Assembly: GCA_002786355.1 (NCBI GenBank)
Contig: PGCO01000006.1
Location: forward strand, 1-64,000
Length of the DNA: 64,000 bases
Direction of reading: 5' to 3'
Source of the DNA: Sediminibacterium sp. FEMGT703S
Lineage (GTDB): Bacteria; Bacteroidota; Bacteroidia; Chitinophagales; Chitinophagaceae
This document shows, one piece after another, positions 45,583 to 53,837 of the stretch. Position 1 is the first letter of the stretch; the number at the start of each line of letters is the position of its first letter. The notes under the pieces are model-generated. The model searched no databases. It worked only from the letters and a program-made list of their open reading frames with translations, and was not told the DNA's origin. The position numbers and the translations under genes are program-made.

Positions 45583-47051
45583 TGTTTGGTTTTACTACAA
45601 TCAAAGCATTTCATACAGCATTGCAAAACGGCCAAACCAGTTGTGTGGAGGCCGTTCTTTTTTATACTAAGGCCATCACTGAAAATGCACACTTAAATGC
45701 ATTTTTAGAAGTTTACGAAACGGAAGCATTAGAAAGAGCAAAGCAGTTAGATGCGGCAGCCGCCAATGGTGCGCTGATAGGCCCATTACACGGTGTAGTA
45801 GTGGGGTTAAAAGATGTGATTGCCCATAAAGGACATACCCTTACTGCCAGCTCAAAAATGTTGGGCAATTTTGAATCAGTTTACAATGCCACCGCTACCG
45901 AAAAATTATTAGCCGCAGGAGCCATTATTATTGGCCGTCAAAACTGCGATGAATTTGCCATGGGCAGCAGCAATGAAAATTCTGCATACGGTCCTGTGCG
46001 CAATGCAGCCGATACCAATAAGGTTTCAGGAGGTTCTTCGGGGGGATCGGCAGTTGCCGTTCAGGCAGGGCTCTGCATGATTAGCTTGGGCAGCGATACA
46101 GGTGGATCGGTAAGACAGCCAGCCGATTTTTGCGGGGTAGTGGGCATTAAACCCAGCTATGGCAGAATCTCTCGATATGGATTGATTGCCTATGCGTCTT
46201 CCTTTGACCAGATTGGAATTTTTTCTACCAACGTTGAAGATGCCGCATTGGTATTGGAAGTGATTGCAGGGGCAGATAACTATGACAGCACGGTTTCAGA
46301 ACTTCCAGTTGAACTATACAGCCAAGCAGTTGCAAGTGGCATAGCCAATTTTGCAAGCGACTCGGATGGCAACTCTAAAAAATATAAGCTCGCTTATTTT
46401 AAAGAAGCATTGTATCATCCTTCTTTAGACCCAGCCATACAACAATCAATATTGTCGTTCATACAAAGCATGCAAGCAGCAGGGCATACCGTTGAAGCCA
46501 TTGATTTTAATTTATTGGAATACGTGGTGCCCACTTATTATGTATTAACCACTGCAGAAGCATCTAGTAATTTATCTCGATACGATGGCGTGCGCTTTGG
46601 ACATAGAACCAACAAAGAAGGAATTGATTTAACAGAAATGTATAAAGCTTCTCGCTCAGAAGGATTTGGCGAAGAAGTAAAAAGAAGAATCTTACTCGGC
46701 ACATTCGTGTTGAGTGAAGGATTTTTTGATGCTTATTTTACCAAGGCACAACAAGTTCGTCAACTGCTGAAACAACGCACCGACGCTATTTTCAGCGAAT
46801 ACGATGCCATTCTCTCTCCTACTGTTCCAGCCACCGCATTCAATATTGGAGAAAAATCGGACGATCCTATTGAAATGTTCTTGGCAGATATTTATACAGT
46901 ATATCCTAACCTAGTGGGTATACCGGCTATATCCATTCCCTTGTTTAAACATCCCAATGGAATGCCCTTTGGTTTGCAACTCATGACGCGTTCTTTTGAT
47001 GAAATGAATCTATTACAGTTGAGTGCTCAATTGATGGAGCTTAAATCATGA
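45582..47051 (+). CDS. gatA: Asp-tRNA(Asn)/Glu-tRNA(Gln) amidotransferase subunit A
   Basis: 489 aa amidase-signature enzyme. Catalytic Lys in VGLKDVI (~78), cis-Ser in KVSGGSSGGSA (~151-155) and nucleophile Ser in SDTGGSVRQP (~177). It releases ammonia from Gln to transamidate mischarged tRNA. gatB and gatC are not in the window. It overlaps the lytic transglycosylase gene by 4 bases (ATGA). Confidence 0.93.
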   Translation: MFGFTTIKAFHTALQNGQTSCVEAVLFYTKAITENAHLNAFLEVYETEALERAKQLDAAAANGALIGPLHGVVVGLKDVIAHKGHTLTASSKMLGNFESVYNATATEKLLAAGAIIIGRQNCDEFAMGSSNENSAYGPVRNAADTNKVSGGSSGGSAVAVQAGLCMISLGSDTGGSVRQPADFCGVVGIKPSYGRISRYGLIAYASSFDQIGIFSTNVEDAALVLEVIAGADNYDSTVSELPVELYSQAVASGIANFASDSDGNSKKYKLAYFKEALYHPSLDPAIQQSILSFIQSMQAAGHTVEAIDFNLLEYVVPTYYVLTTAEASSNLSRYDGVRFGHRTNKEGIDLTEMYKASRSEGFGEEVKRRILLGTFVLSEGFFDAYFTKAQQVRQLLKQRTDAIFSEYDAILSPTVPATAFNIGEKSDDPIEMFLADIYTVYPNLVGIPAISIPLFKHPNGMPFGLQLMTRSFDEMNLLQLSAQLMELKS

Positions 47052-48085
47052 AAAACTGCAGTTATAATCCACCTATAAAAAAACAAACGGGCTTGGGCTT
47101 AGGTTTTTTAAATCGAGCGCTTTTCTTGGCGGCAATTTTTTGTTTAATATCCATAGCATTATCCGCACAAAAAGACAGCACCACCGATAAGTTTGGTTTT
47201 AAATCTTTATTCAAAAATAAGTTTGATGCATCAAAGCCTTATGCCGCACAACTCAATCCCAGAGCGGTTTCCTTTGTTCAAGAATATATGCGCAAGCATA
47301 CTAAGTCCTTAGAAAAAATGAAGTTGTGGGGTAAGCCATATTTTGATTTATACGATGGAGTACTGGCACAATATGGCATACCTAAAGAGATGAAATACCT
47401 GAGTGTAATTGAAAGTAATTTAGGTGCAGGGGTGGTTTCTTGGGCAGGTGCTGCAGGCCCTTGGCAAATCATGGACTTTGAAGCCAAGCGTTTTGGATTA
47501 AGTGTGCGAAACCCCGATGAACGCATGGATTACAATAAGAGCACCCATGTTGCGGCAAAAATTATGAGTGAGTTATTTACTCAATTTAATGATTGGCTTT
47601 TAGTGGTAGCAGGCTACAATGGAGGCGCAGGAAGGGTTCGACAAGCCATTCGTAAAACTGGCAGCAGAGATTTTTGGCAATTGCAATACCATTTACCCGA
47701 AGAAACACGCAACCATGTTAAGAAATTTATTGCAACACATTATGTAATGGAAGGGGGTGGTGGATGGACAACTATGACTGCTGCTGAAACCAAATACCAA
47801 AAAGAAAATACCCCACAAAGCGGGAATACATCTTTACTTAGCGCAGAAGAGCTAGCCAACTCAACTGAAATTTTGATAGCTGGAAGGTATCAATCCTTAA
47901 TACTAGCTAACGAACTGAGTATCGATATACAGCAGTTTAATCGTTGGAATCCTGGATTTGAAAAAACTTTGGCTTCGGGAAAAGAATACACCATGCGCCT
48001 TCCAAATGAGAAAGTAGCATTATTTCAAGCAAAGAAACAAGCCATATTAGGCGCTTCACTCAGGGCATTGCTAGGCAGTAATTAA
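47048..48085 (+). CDS. Lytic transglycosylase (SLT/MltD-like)
   Basis: 345 aa. Signal peptide/N-terminal hydrophobic segment (~24-42). SLT domain with catalytic Glu in SVIESNLGAGVVSWAGAAG and PWQIM, plus VVAGYNGGAGRV. A C-terminal degenerate LysM-like stretch follows (LILANELSIDIQQFNRWNP). It cleaves peptidoglycan glycan strands in the periplasm. Last gene of the tatA-gatA unit. Confidence 0.9.
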   Translation: MKNCSYNPPIKKQTGLGLGFLNRALFLAAIFCLISIALSAQKDSTTDKFGFKSLFKNKFDASKPYAAQLNPRAVSFVQEYMRKHTKSLEKMKLWGKPYFDLYDGVLAQYGIPKEMKYLSVIESNLGAGVVSWAGAAGPWQIMDFEAKRFGLSVRNPDERMDYNKSTHVAAKIMSELFTQFNDWLLVVAGYNGGAGRVRQAIRKTGSRDFWQLQYHLPEETRNHVKKFIATHYVMEGGGGWTTMTAAETKYQKENTPQSGNTSLLSAEELANSTEILIAGRYQSLILANELSIDIQQFNRWNPGFEKTLASGKEYTMRLPNEKVALFQAKKQAILGASLRALLGSN

Positions 48086-48105
48086 ACACAGTGCGCGGCC
48101 ACACT

Positions 48106-48579
48106 TTAGTTCACAGCTTTATCAGCACAACAACTGCTGGCAAAAGCATCAGGCTTGGCTTTAAAGGCAAATCCCATCCCCAAAATATAACCCATGGCTT
48201 CGCGCAATGCATCATTGCTTTTAAACATCGGATTCGTATTGATGTCTGCATGAACTTCCATTTCAATATGGTGTTCAATAAATAATGGACAAAGCTCATA
48301 GGCAATTTCGATGCTCTTGGCCACTTCGGTTAGCATACGCTCTTTTAAATGATACCGCTGTTTTGTTTTTTCGTTGTGGATGTACATGAAGCCTCCACTG
48401 TGTTCTCTCAAAAAAACAATCACGGTTGCAAACTCCGTGTCTTCGCCTTTTACTTGGCTGTCGGTACCAATACAAACTTTCAATTTAGTACCATTTGCAG
48501 TTTCTCTTCTGATGGCTTCTTCTACTGCATCTTTAATGGGTAAAATGATGTTTTCTCCATTGAATTTTCTCCAACGCAT
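48106..48579 (-). CDS. YkuK-like ribonuclease H-fold protein (DUF458)
   Basis: 157 aa. KVCIGTDSQVKGEDTEFATVIVFL shows the RNase H-like first strand with catalytic-type Asp, and EVHADINTNP a later acidic motif. No proven activity. An isolated minus-strand gene between the transglycosylase and the ABC exporter. Confidence 0.85.
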   Translation of the reverse strand: MRWRKFNGENIILPIKDAVEEAIRRETANGTKLKVCIGTDSQVKGEDTEFATVIVFLREHSGGFMYIHNEKTKQRYHLKERMLTEVAKSIEIAYELCPLFIEHHIEMEVHADINTNPMFKSNDALREAMGYILGMGFAFKAKPDAFASSCCADKAVN

Positions 48580-48674
48580 AAAATAGGGTTTTCTGAAGTT
48601 ACCAATTAAAAGCCCTATAAGCCGCTAAACAAGATGATCTTATTATTAACAGCGGTGGATAAGGCCTCAAATGG

Positions 48675-48682
48675 TAACTTTG
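48675..48682 (+). promoter_or_regulatory. -7 box of the ABC exporter gene
   Basis: TAACTTTG matches TAnnTTTG and ends 8 bases before the ATG at 48691. This supports that start over the ATG at 48634, which lies upstream of the promoter. Confidence 0.5.
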
Positions 48683-48690
48683 TTACAACC

Positions 48691-50481
48691 ATGAAATTAC
48701 TGTTACAATACCTCAAACCCTATAAATGGCTGATTGGATTGGCCTTGCTATTAGCGGCCATTAACCAGAGCTTTAGCATGTTGGATCCCTACTTTTTTGG
48801 AAAGCTATTAGATAAGTATGGGATGCACCCATTGCAAACTGGTTATTTTAATGAGCAAAAACAATTTGTTGCCACAGGCACTAGAACTGAATCTGAATTT
48901 ATTTGGGGTGTACTTGGCTTCTTGGGTATTTTGATTACAGTGGCCATGATCTCTAGAATTGCCAAAGCTTTTCAAGATTATTTTAGCAATGTAATTGTAC
49001 AAAAATTTGGGGCAAAAATTTTTACGGATGGATTAAAGCATTCGATGCAATTGCCTTATCAAGAATTTGAAGACCAACGAAGTGGCGAGACTTTGTCTAT
49101 TCTTTCTAAGGTAAGAACCGATACAGAACGATTTATCATTGCGTTCATTAATGTTCTCTTTAGCATATTGGTGGGAATTGTATTTATTTCTGTTTACTCA
49201 TTCCGATTGCATTGGAGCATCATGCCCATTTATGCAGTAGGCATTGTATTTCTTTCCTTACTCACGAGCTTTTTAAGCAAGCGCATTAAAGCCATCCAAA
49301 AAGATATTGTAAAAGAAACCACTACGCTAGCAGGCACAACCACAGAGAGTTTGCGCAATATTGAGTTGGTAAAAAGTTTGGGATTAACCGAACAAGAAAT
49401 TGGGAGACTTAATAAAAATACTTACAAAATATTAGGACTTGAATTACGTAAAGTAAAGAGCATTCGTTCTTTAAGTTTTGTACAAGGCACGTTTGTAAAC
49501 TTACTTAGACAAGTGATCATGTTCACGTTGTTATGGTTGGTATTCCAAGGAAAATTGACTGCAGGAGAAGTAATGACGCTAACATTTTACTCCTTCTTTA
49601 TTTTTGGACCATTACAAGAAATAGGAAATATTATTTTAAGTTATCGCGAAGCTGAAGCATCCTTGAATAATTTTCATAACCTGATGCAAAAGCCATCAGA
49701 ACCCAAACCTGCAAATCCTAAAGCAATTGGTGCTATTAATGATTTGTCCTTTAAAGACATCCGATTCAAGCACCAGTCGGCCAGTTTTTATGCATTAGAT
49801 GGAATTTCATTTGAAGTAAAGAAAGGCGAGACAATAGCTTTTGTAGGACCATCTGGAGCAGGAAAGAGTACATTGGTAAAATTATTGGTAGGCTTATACC
49901 ATACACAAGATGGAATGGTTGAATACAATAGCGTAAATGGCCATGATATTAATATGGATGAGCTTCGCAATCAAATTGGCTTTGTAACCCAAGACACCCA
50001 ATTGTTTGCAGGCACTTTAAAAGAGAACTTATTATTTGTGGCGCCTAATGCAAGTGACGAAGAAATCAAAGCAGCATTGCATAAAGCCAGTTGTGATAAT
50101 TTATTGGCCAAGGCCGATAAAGGCATCGACTCATTAATAGGCGAAAGTGGATTGAAGCTCAGTGGCGGAGAAAAACAACGTTTGTCCATTGCCCGCGCAT
50201 TAATTCGGCAACCCAAACTATTAATTTTTGACGAAGCTACTTCTGCCTTGGATAGTATTACCGAAGAAGAAATCACCAATACCATCCGTTCTATTTCGGC
50301 ATTAAAGGAACAGATCACCATTATGATTGCGCATCGATTAAGCACCATTATGCATGCCGATCGCATTTATGTACTAGAAAAAGGCAAAGTGGTAGAAACT
50401 GGTAGTCATGCCGAGCTTTTAACCGAGAAGGGTTTATACTACGCCATGTGGCGTCAACAGATTGGGGAGAGGAAGGGGTAA
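48691..50481 (+). CDS. ABC exporter (fused permease and ATPase)
   Basis: 596 aa from ATG 48691 (MKLLLQYLKPYKWLI). Six-helix type I exporter domain (~1-310), then the ATPase with GPSGAGKST (Walker A), LSGGEKQRLSIARAL (signature), LLIFDEATSALD (Walker B) and IAHRLSTI (H-loop). Half-transporter acting as a homodimer. Substrate unknown (lipid, peptide or drug). Followed by competing inverted repeats. Confidence 0.9.
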   Translation: MKLLLQYLKPYKWLIGLALLLAAINQSFSMLDPYFFGKLLDKYGMHPLQTGYFNEQKQFVATGTRTESEFIWGVLGFLGILITVAMISRIAKAFQDYFSNVIVQKFGAKIFTDGLKHSMQLPYQEFEDQRSGETLSILSKVRTDTERFIIAFINVLFSILVGIVFISVYSFRLHWSIMPIYAVGIVFLSLLTSFLSKRIKAIQKDIVKETTTLAGTTTESLRNIELVKSLGLTEQEIGRLNKNTYKILGLELRKVKSIRSLSFVQGTFVNLLRQVIMFTLLWLVFQGKLTAGEVMTLTFYSFFIFGPLQEIGNIILSYREAEASLNNFHNLMQKPSEPKPANPKAIGAINDLSFKDIRFKHQSASFYALDGISFEVKKGETIAFVGPSGAGKSTLVKLLVGLYHTQDGMVEYNSVNGHDINMDELRNQIGFVTQDTQLFAGTLKENLLFVAPNASDEEIKAALHKASCDNLLAKADKGIDSLIGESGLKLSGGEKQRLSIARALIRQPKLLIFDEATSALDSITEEEITNTIRSISALKEQITIMIAHRLSTIMHADRIYVLEKGKVVETGSHAELLTEKGLYYAMWRQQIGERKG

Positions 50482-50545
50482 AACCAACCACTTCAAAGTA
50501 TAATCCCCCCCCGGAAATCTAACTTATCAGTGGTTGGTTAGATTT
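50482..50545 (+). repeat. Two overlapping, mutually exclusive hairpins
   Basis: Hairpin 1: AACCAACCACT (50482-50492) with AGTGGTTGGTT (50529-50539), perfect 11 bp. Hairpin 2: AAATCTAAC (50514-50522) with GTTAGATTT (50537-50545), perfect 9 bp. They share 50537-50539, so only one can form. The second ends in a short T run, so it may be the terminator of the exporter gene. Confidence 0.5.
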
Positions 50546-50668
50546 TAATGATCCGATACAAAAAAATAGCTTTTACAACTACATATTGAAAAAAAAGGTA
50601 AAGGAACCGATTACCAAATAGGTTATTTCCTATATTTTGCAGTGTATTTGGACCAAATCCTGCGAAAA

Positions 50669-52078
50669 GTGAAAAAACTACTTGTTTTGTTATTAGGACT
50701 TATTTTGTCAGGAACTACTTTTTCAGCGGAGTTAGATAGCGTATTGACAGTAAAAAATTCCCCTTTCTTTAAAGACTTAATAAATAAAAAAGAGCCTATA
50801 CAACCCTTGAGGTCCCCTAAATTCGGATTTATCAACCCGCAACATAAAGATTTAAAAAGACGCACATTTCAATTTTTTACCCTTCAAAAAAGGCTTTACC
50901 TACACTTTAATGGATCGGGATTATTGTACCAATTAGACAATCCCAACGACTCCATCTTATCATTTAAGCGGATAGACGATACAGAAAATTATAATTATAA
51001 TCTTGAAGCTTTTTTATTTACACATGGTAATGAGATTTATAATATTGGGGGCTATGGGTATTGGAAAACCAGCGGAACACTAAGAAAATATAATTACAAA
51101 GACTTTGAATGGGATGCAGAACCAGTTGACCAAGAAATTCACATGCCTTATGCCGATCAATTAGGAACATTTGGTCAATTAGCTTGGTTTAATACTCATA
51201 CCCAGCACTTATATATTCCATATCAGCGAATCATTAATGAAGGAGTTAAAACTAACAAAGAGGATGAGCAGTATGAAAAAAAAGTGTACCGTTTAGACTT
51301 AAAAACCAAAATATGGAAAAAGCTAGGGAAAACTCATCCCGACTATTTTGAATTATTGCAAAATACAAAATGGGTATTACCCACCGACTCTGGTCAACTC
51401 ATTTGTTTTAATCATAAAGTGTATCAAATCAATTTTGAAGAAAATACTATTAAAGAAAATGATGATCCAAGTCTTATGCAAAGCTTAGAAAGAATCAATT
51501 ATGACCACGTAGCTTATTATCATAACCAAACCATCTATTATCTGAATGGAAAAACGCAGCAGTATGATTCTGTAAAAGTTCGTTCAGCAAGTTTTGAGAA
51601 ATCCGATTTCAAGGTTTGGAAGAAAAGTAATACTGGAACAATATTGGGCATTGCACCCATTTTTATCATACTAGCTGCTGCAGCTGCCAGAAAAAGAGAA
51701 GCTAAGAAAAAACGAGCTGAAGTATTGGAAAGCGCTCAGCAACAAAAGCCAATTGGGGCTGCTGTAAAAATAAAGTTCAATCAAACAGAACGTCAATTGC
51801 TAAGGCTTTTATTAGACAAATCCAAGCAAAACGAAACCACTAACATCACAGAGATCAATTATGCTTTGGGCATTAAAGACAAAAATATAGGTCTTCAAAA
51901 AAAGGTTAGGAGCGATGTAATGAACAGCATCAATGAAAAGTTCAACTTTTTACAGGAAGATGATACCGACCTTATTTGTAATCTAAGAAGTCAAGAGGAC
52001 AAGCGCTACTTTGAATACTTTATAGATAAGAGCAATATTGAATTGCTAGAAATTATGTTGAAAGAGGGGGACGATTAA
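50669..52078 (+). CDS. Membrane-anchored periplasmic beta-propeller with cytoplasmic DNA-binding-like domain
   Basis: 469 aa from GTG 50669 (KKLLVLLLG). A GTG at 50642 is the alternative but lies too close to the likely -7 box at 50631-50639. Signal peptide, a ~300-residue Kelch-like region (repeats such as GNEIYNIGGYGYWKTSGTL, VYRLDLKTKIWKKLG), one transmembrane helix (~322-340), a basic linker, then a helical domain (FNQTERQLLRLLLDKS, VRSDVMNSINEKF) resembling a winged helix. Possibly a one-component membrane signal receptor. Function unproven. Confidence 0.65.
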   Translation: MKKLLVLLLGLILSGTTFSAELDSVLTVKNSPFFKDLINKKEPIQPLRSPKFGFINPQHKDLKRRTFQFFTLQKRLYLHFNGSGLLYQLDNPNDSILSFKRIDDTENYNYNLEAFLFTHGNEIYNIGGYGYWKTSGTLRKYNYKDFEWDAEPVDQEIHMPYADQLGTFGQLAWFNTHTQHLYIPYQRIINEGVKTNKEDEQYEKKVYRLDLKTKIWKKLGKTHPDYFELLQNTKWVLPTDSGQLICFNHKVYQINFEENTIKENDDPSLMQSLERINYDHVAYYHNQTIYYLNGKTQQYDSVKVRSASFEKSDFKVWKKSNTGTILGIAPIFIILAAAAARKREAKKKRAEVLESAQQQKPIGAAVKIKFNQTERQLLRLLLDKSKQNETTNITEINYALGIKDKNIGLQKKVRSDVMNSINEKFNFLQEDDTDLICNLRSQEDKRYFEYFIDKSNIELLEIMLKEGDD

Positions 52079-53239
52079 TTACATAATGGACCCATCCCAT
52101 AATTTTTCTAAGAAGATTTTCCACGGCATTACTGTGATATCACCTATTTGTCTTTCTAGAGGGTCATTACTTACCACAATTAAATTTTTAACTTTGTATT
52201 CCTCTGCAAACGCTTTAAGTCCTTTTAAATGGCGGGTTTGAACATTATCTGTCCCTTTTACTTCAACAGCAACTTCATGGTCGCCTAAAATAAAATCAAC
52301 TTCAATTTGTGAAGTAGTTCTCCAATATGAAATTGGGTAATTTTTATCAGAGTAATTGCTGTGTGCATACAACTCTTGGTAGATGAAATGCTCAAATGCA
52401 TTTCCGAATGACTCACTGCCCATTACAATTCTACCACGTTTCAATAAGTTATTTGCTATACCTATATCAAAATAATAAAACTTAGGGGCCACAATAACTC
52501 TTCGTTTGGGCTTTTTCTGAAAAGCAGGCACGAATCGACCAATCAATGTATCTACTAAAATTTGAAAATACTCTTTCACAGTCGTATGACTAACGCCACA
52601 TTCAGTTGCGATATTAGTGTAGTTAACCATTTCTCCATTTGAAAAAGCAGCAGCTTCTAAAAACTGTGTGAAAGCATTGATATTTCTAATTTTTGCCTCG
52701 GCAATAATTTCATCTTTTAAATAATTACCTATATAAGCATCTATTAACTTTTTGGGATTATCTGATAAATAATGCCTTGGCAATAACCCATTGTTTAAAG
52801 CTTTAATTAAATCGAATTCTGGAATTTCTGATTGTAATAATGGATATAGTTCGTAACGAAGTGCCCTGCCCCCTAATAAATTTGAACCAGCTCTTATAAT
52901 TTTTCTAGGACTAGATCCACTCAATATAAACTGAATCGAATGATTGACTATTAGCCAATGTATTTCATCTAGTAATTCAGGAATTTTTTGAATTTCATCA
53001 ACAATTACAATATTTCTTGTTTCACTTGCTAAGATGGTTTCTCTAAACTGTGAAGGGTTTGCTTGATATCTTCTATAAACGTCAGATTTAAGTAAATCAA
53101 ACCATATAGCATTGGGAAAAAGCGATTTCAATAAGGTACTTTTCCCCGTTTGACGGGCACCCCATAAGAAAAGGCTTTCTTTACCAGCCCCCTCAAATAC
53201 CTGCTTTCGTGTGAACATATGCCAAATATTTACTTTCAT
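52079..53239 (-). CDS. AAA ATPase with C-terminal nuclease-like domain (AAA_14/DUF4143)
   Basis: 386 aa. LWGARQTGKSTLL (Walker A, ~27), NIVIVDEIQKIPE (Walker B), LSGSSPR sensor, then DUF4143 with a winged-helix-like part and a PD-(D/E)xK-like core (VDFILGDHEVAVEVKG). Typical accessory family of unknown role, found in many bacteria and archaea. An ATG at codon 8 is an alternative start. Preceded by a perfect 15-bp inverted repeat. Confidence 0.9.
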   Translation of the reverse strand: MKVNIWHMFTRKQVFEGAGKESLFLWGARQTGKSTLLKSLFPNAIWFDLLKSDVYRRYQANPSQFRETILASETRNIVIVDEIQKIPELLDEIHWLIVNHSIQFILSGSSPRKIIRAGSNLLGGRALRYELYPLLQSEIPEFDLIKALNNGLLPRHYLSDNPKKLIDAYIGNYLKDEIIAEAKIRNINAFTQFLEAAAFSNGEMVNYTNIATECGVSHTTVKEYFQILVDTLIGRFVPAFQKKPKRRVIVAPKFYYFDIGIANNLLKRGRIVMGSESFGNAFEHFIYQELYAHSNYSDKNYPISYWRTTSQIEVDFILGDHEVAVEVKGTDNVQTRHLKGLKAFAEEYKVKNLIVVSNDPLERQIGDITVMPWKIFLEKLWDGSIM

Positions 53240-53243
53240 TTTT

Positions 53244-53278
53244 CATGATATTTGAAAGCAATACTTTCAAATATCATG
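53244..53278. repeat. Perfect 15-bp inverted repeat upstream of the AAA/DUF4143 gene
   Basis: CATGATATTTGAAAG, loop CAATA, CTTTCAAATATCATG. It lies 5 bases upstream of the start codon, so it could be an operator or a leader hairpin that blocks translation. Longer and more perfect than expected by chance. Confidence 0.75.
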
Positions 53279-53301
53279 TTTTTTGAAGGTTAAATATACA
53301 A

Positions 53302-53751
53302 CTAATCTTTGTCTTTATCAAACTTGCTCTTGATGTATTCGATAACAGTAGGGTCTTCTAACCCCTCCATATCACTTAATTCCAATTCAAGGGCTTTAGT
53401 ACTGAGCTGAATCTCCCAAAGCGAAATGGCTAAAGAACAAGAAAAACTTAATAAGCTAAAAGCAAAAACCCAGTGACTCATGACCATCCATTCTATGTAA
53501 ATAAAATACATACAGATAATGCAGCTTAAAAATGCCATTACCCCTAATGCCTGCATTTGCTTGATGAGCTTGATCCGAAATCGTAGGTTTTTAATTTGAG
53601 CATGAACCACTACATTATTTTGGGTTTTATTGTATTCACTGTGTAAACTTCTTACCCTGGTTGCCAATGCTAAAAATCGATTGGTATACGCCAACATAAT
53701 TAAGCTAATTGCAGGGAATAAAAGTGCAGGAGTGTTGATGCTTATGTCCAT
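53302..53751 (-). CDS. DUF2721 membrane protein
   Basis: 149 aa with three hydrophobic segments (~10-30, ~70-90, ~93-115) and a loop between (ALATRVRSLHSEYN). Matches the DUF2721 pattern. No function assigned. Its start is near the terminator downstream of the TonB receptor gene. Confidence 0.8.
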   Translation of the reverse strand: MDISINTPALLFPAISLIMLAYTNRFLALATRVRSLHSEYNKTQNNVVVHAQIKNLRFRIKLIKQMQALGVMAFLSCIICMYFIYIEWMVMSHWVFAFSLLSFSCSLAISLWEIQLSTKALELELSDMEGLEDPTVIEYIKSKFDKDKD

Positions 53752-53778
53752 AGAGTTTAAATTTAAGCAATAAACACA

Positions 53779-53806
53779 AACGCACCCCTTTCACAAGGAG
53801 TGCGTT
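53779..53806. terminator. Probable bidirectional terminator downstream of the TonB receptor
   Basis: AACGCACCCCTT, loop TCAC, AAGGAGTGCGTT: a 12-bp stem with one mismatch, T-rich after both arms (TTTTCTTCTTT on the plus side, TTTGTGTTTATT on the minus side). Confidence 0.7.
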
Positions 53807-53837
53807 TTCTTCTTTGTAAAACCAAACCAACAAAAAA

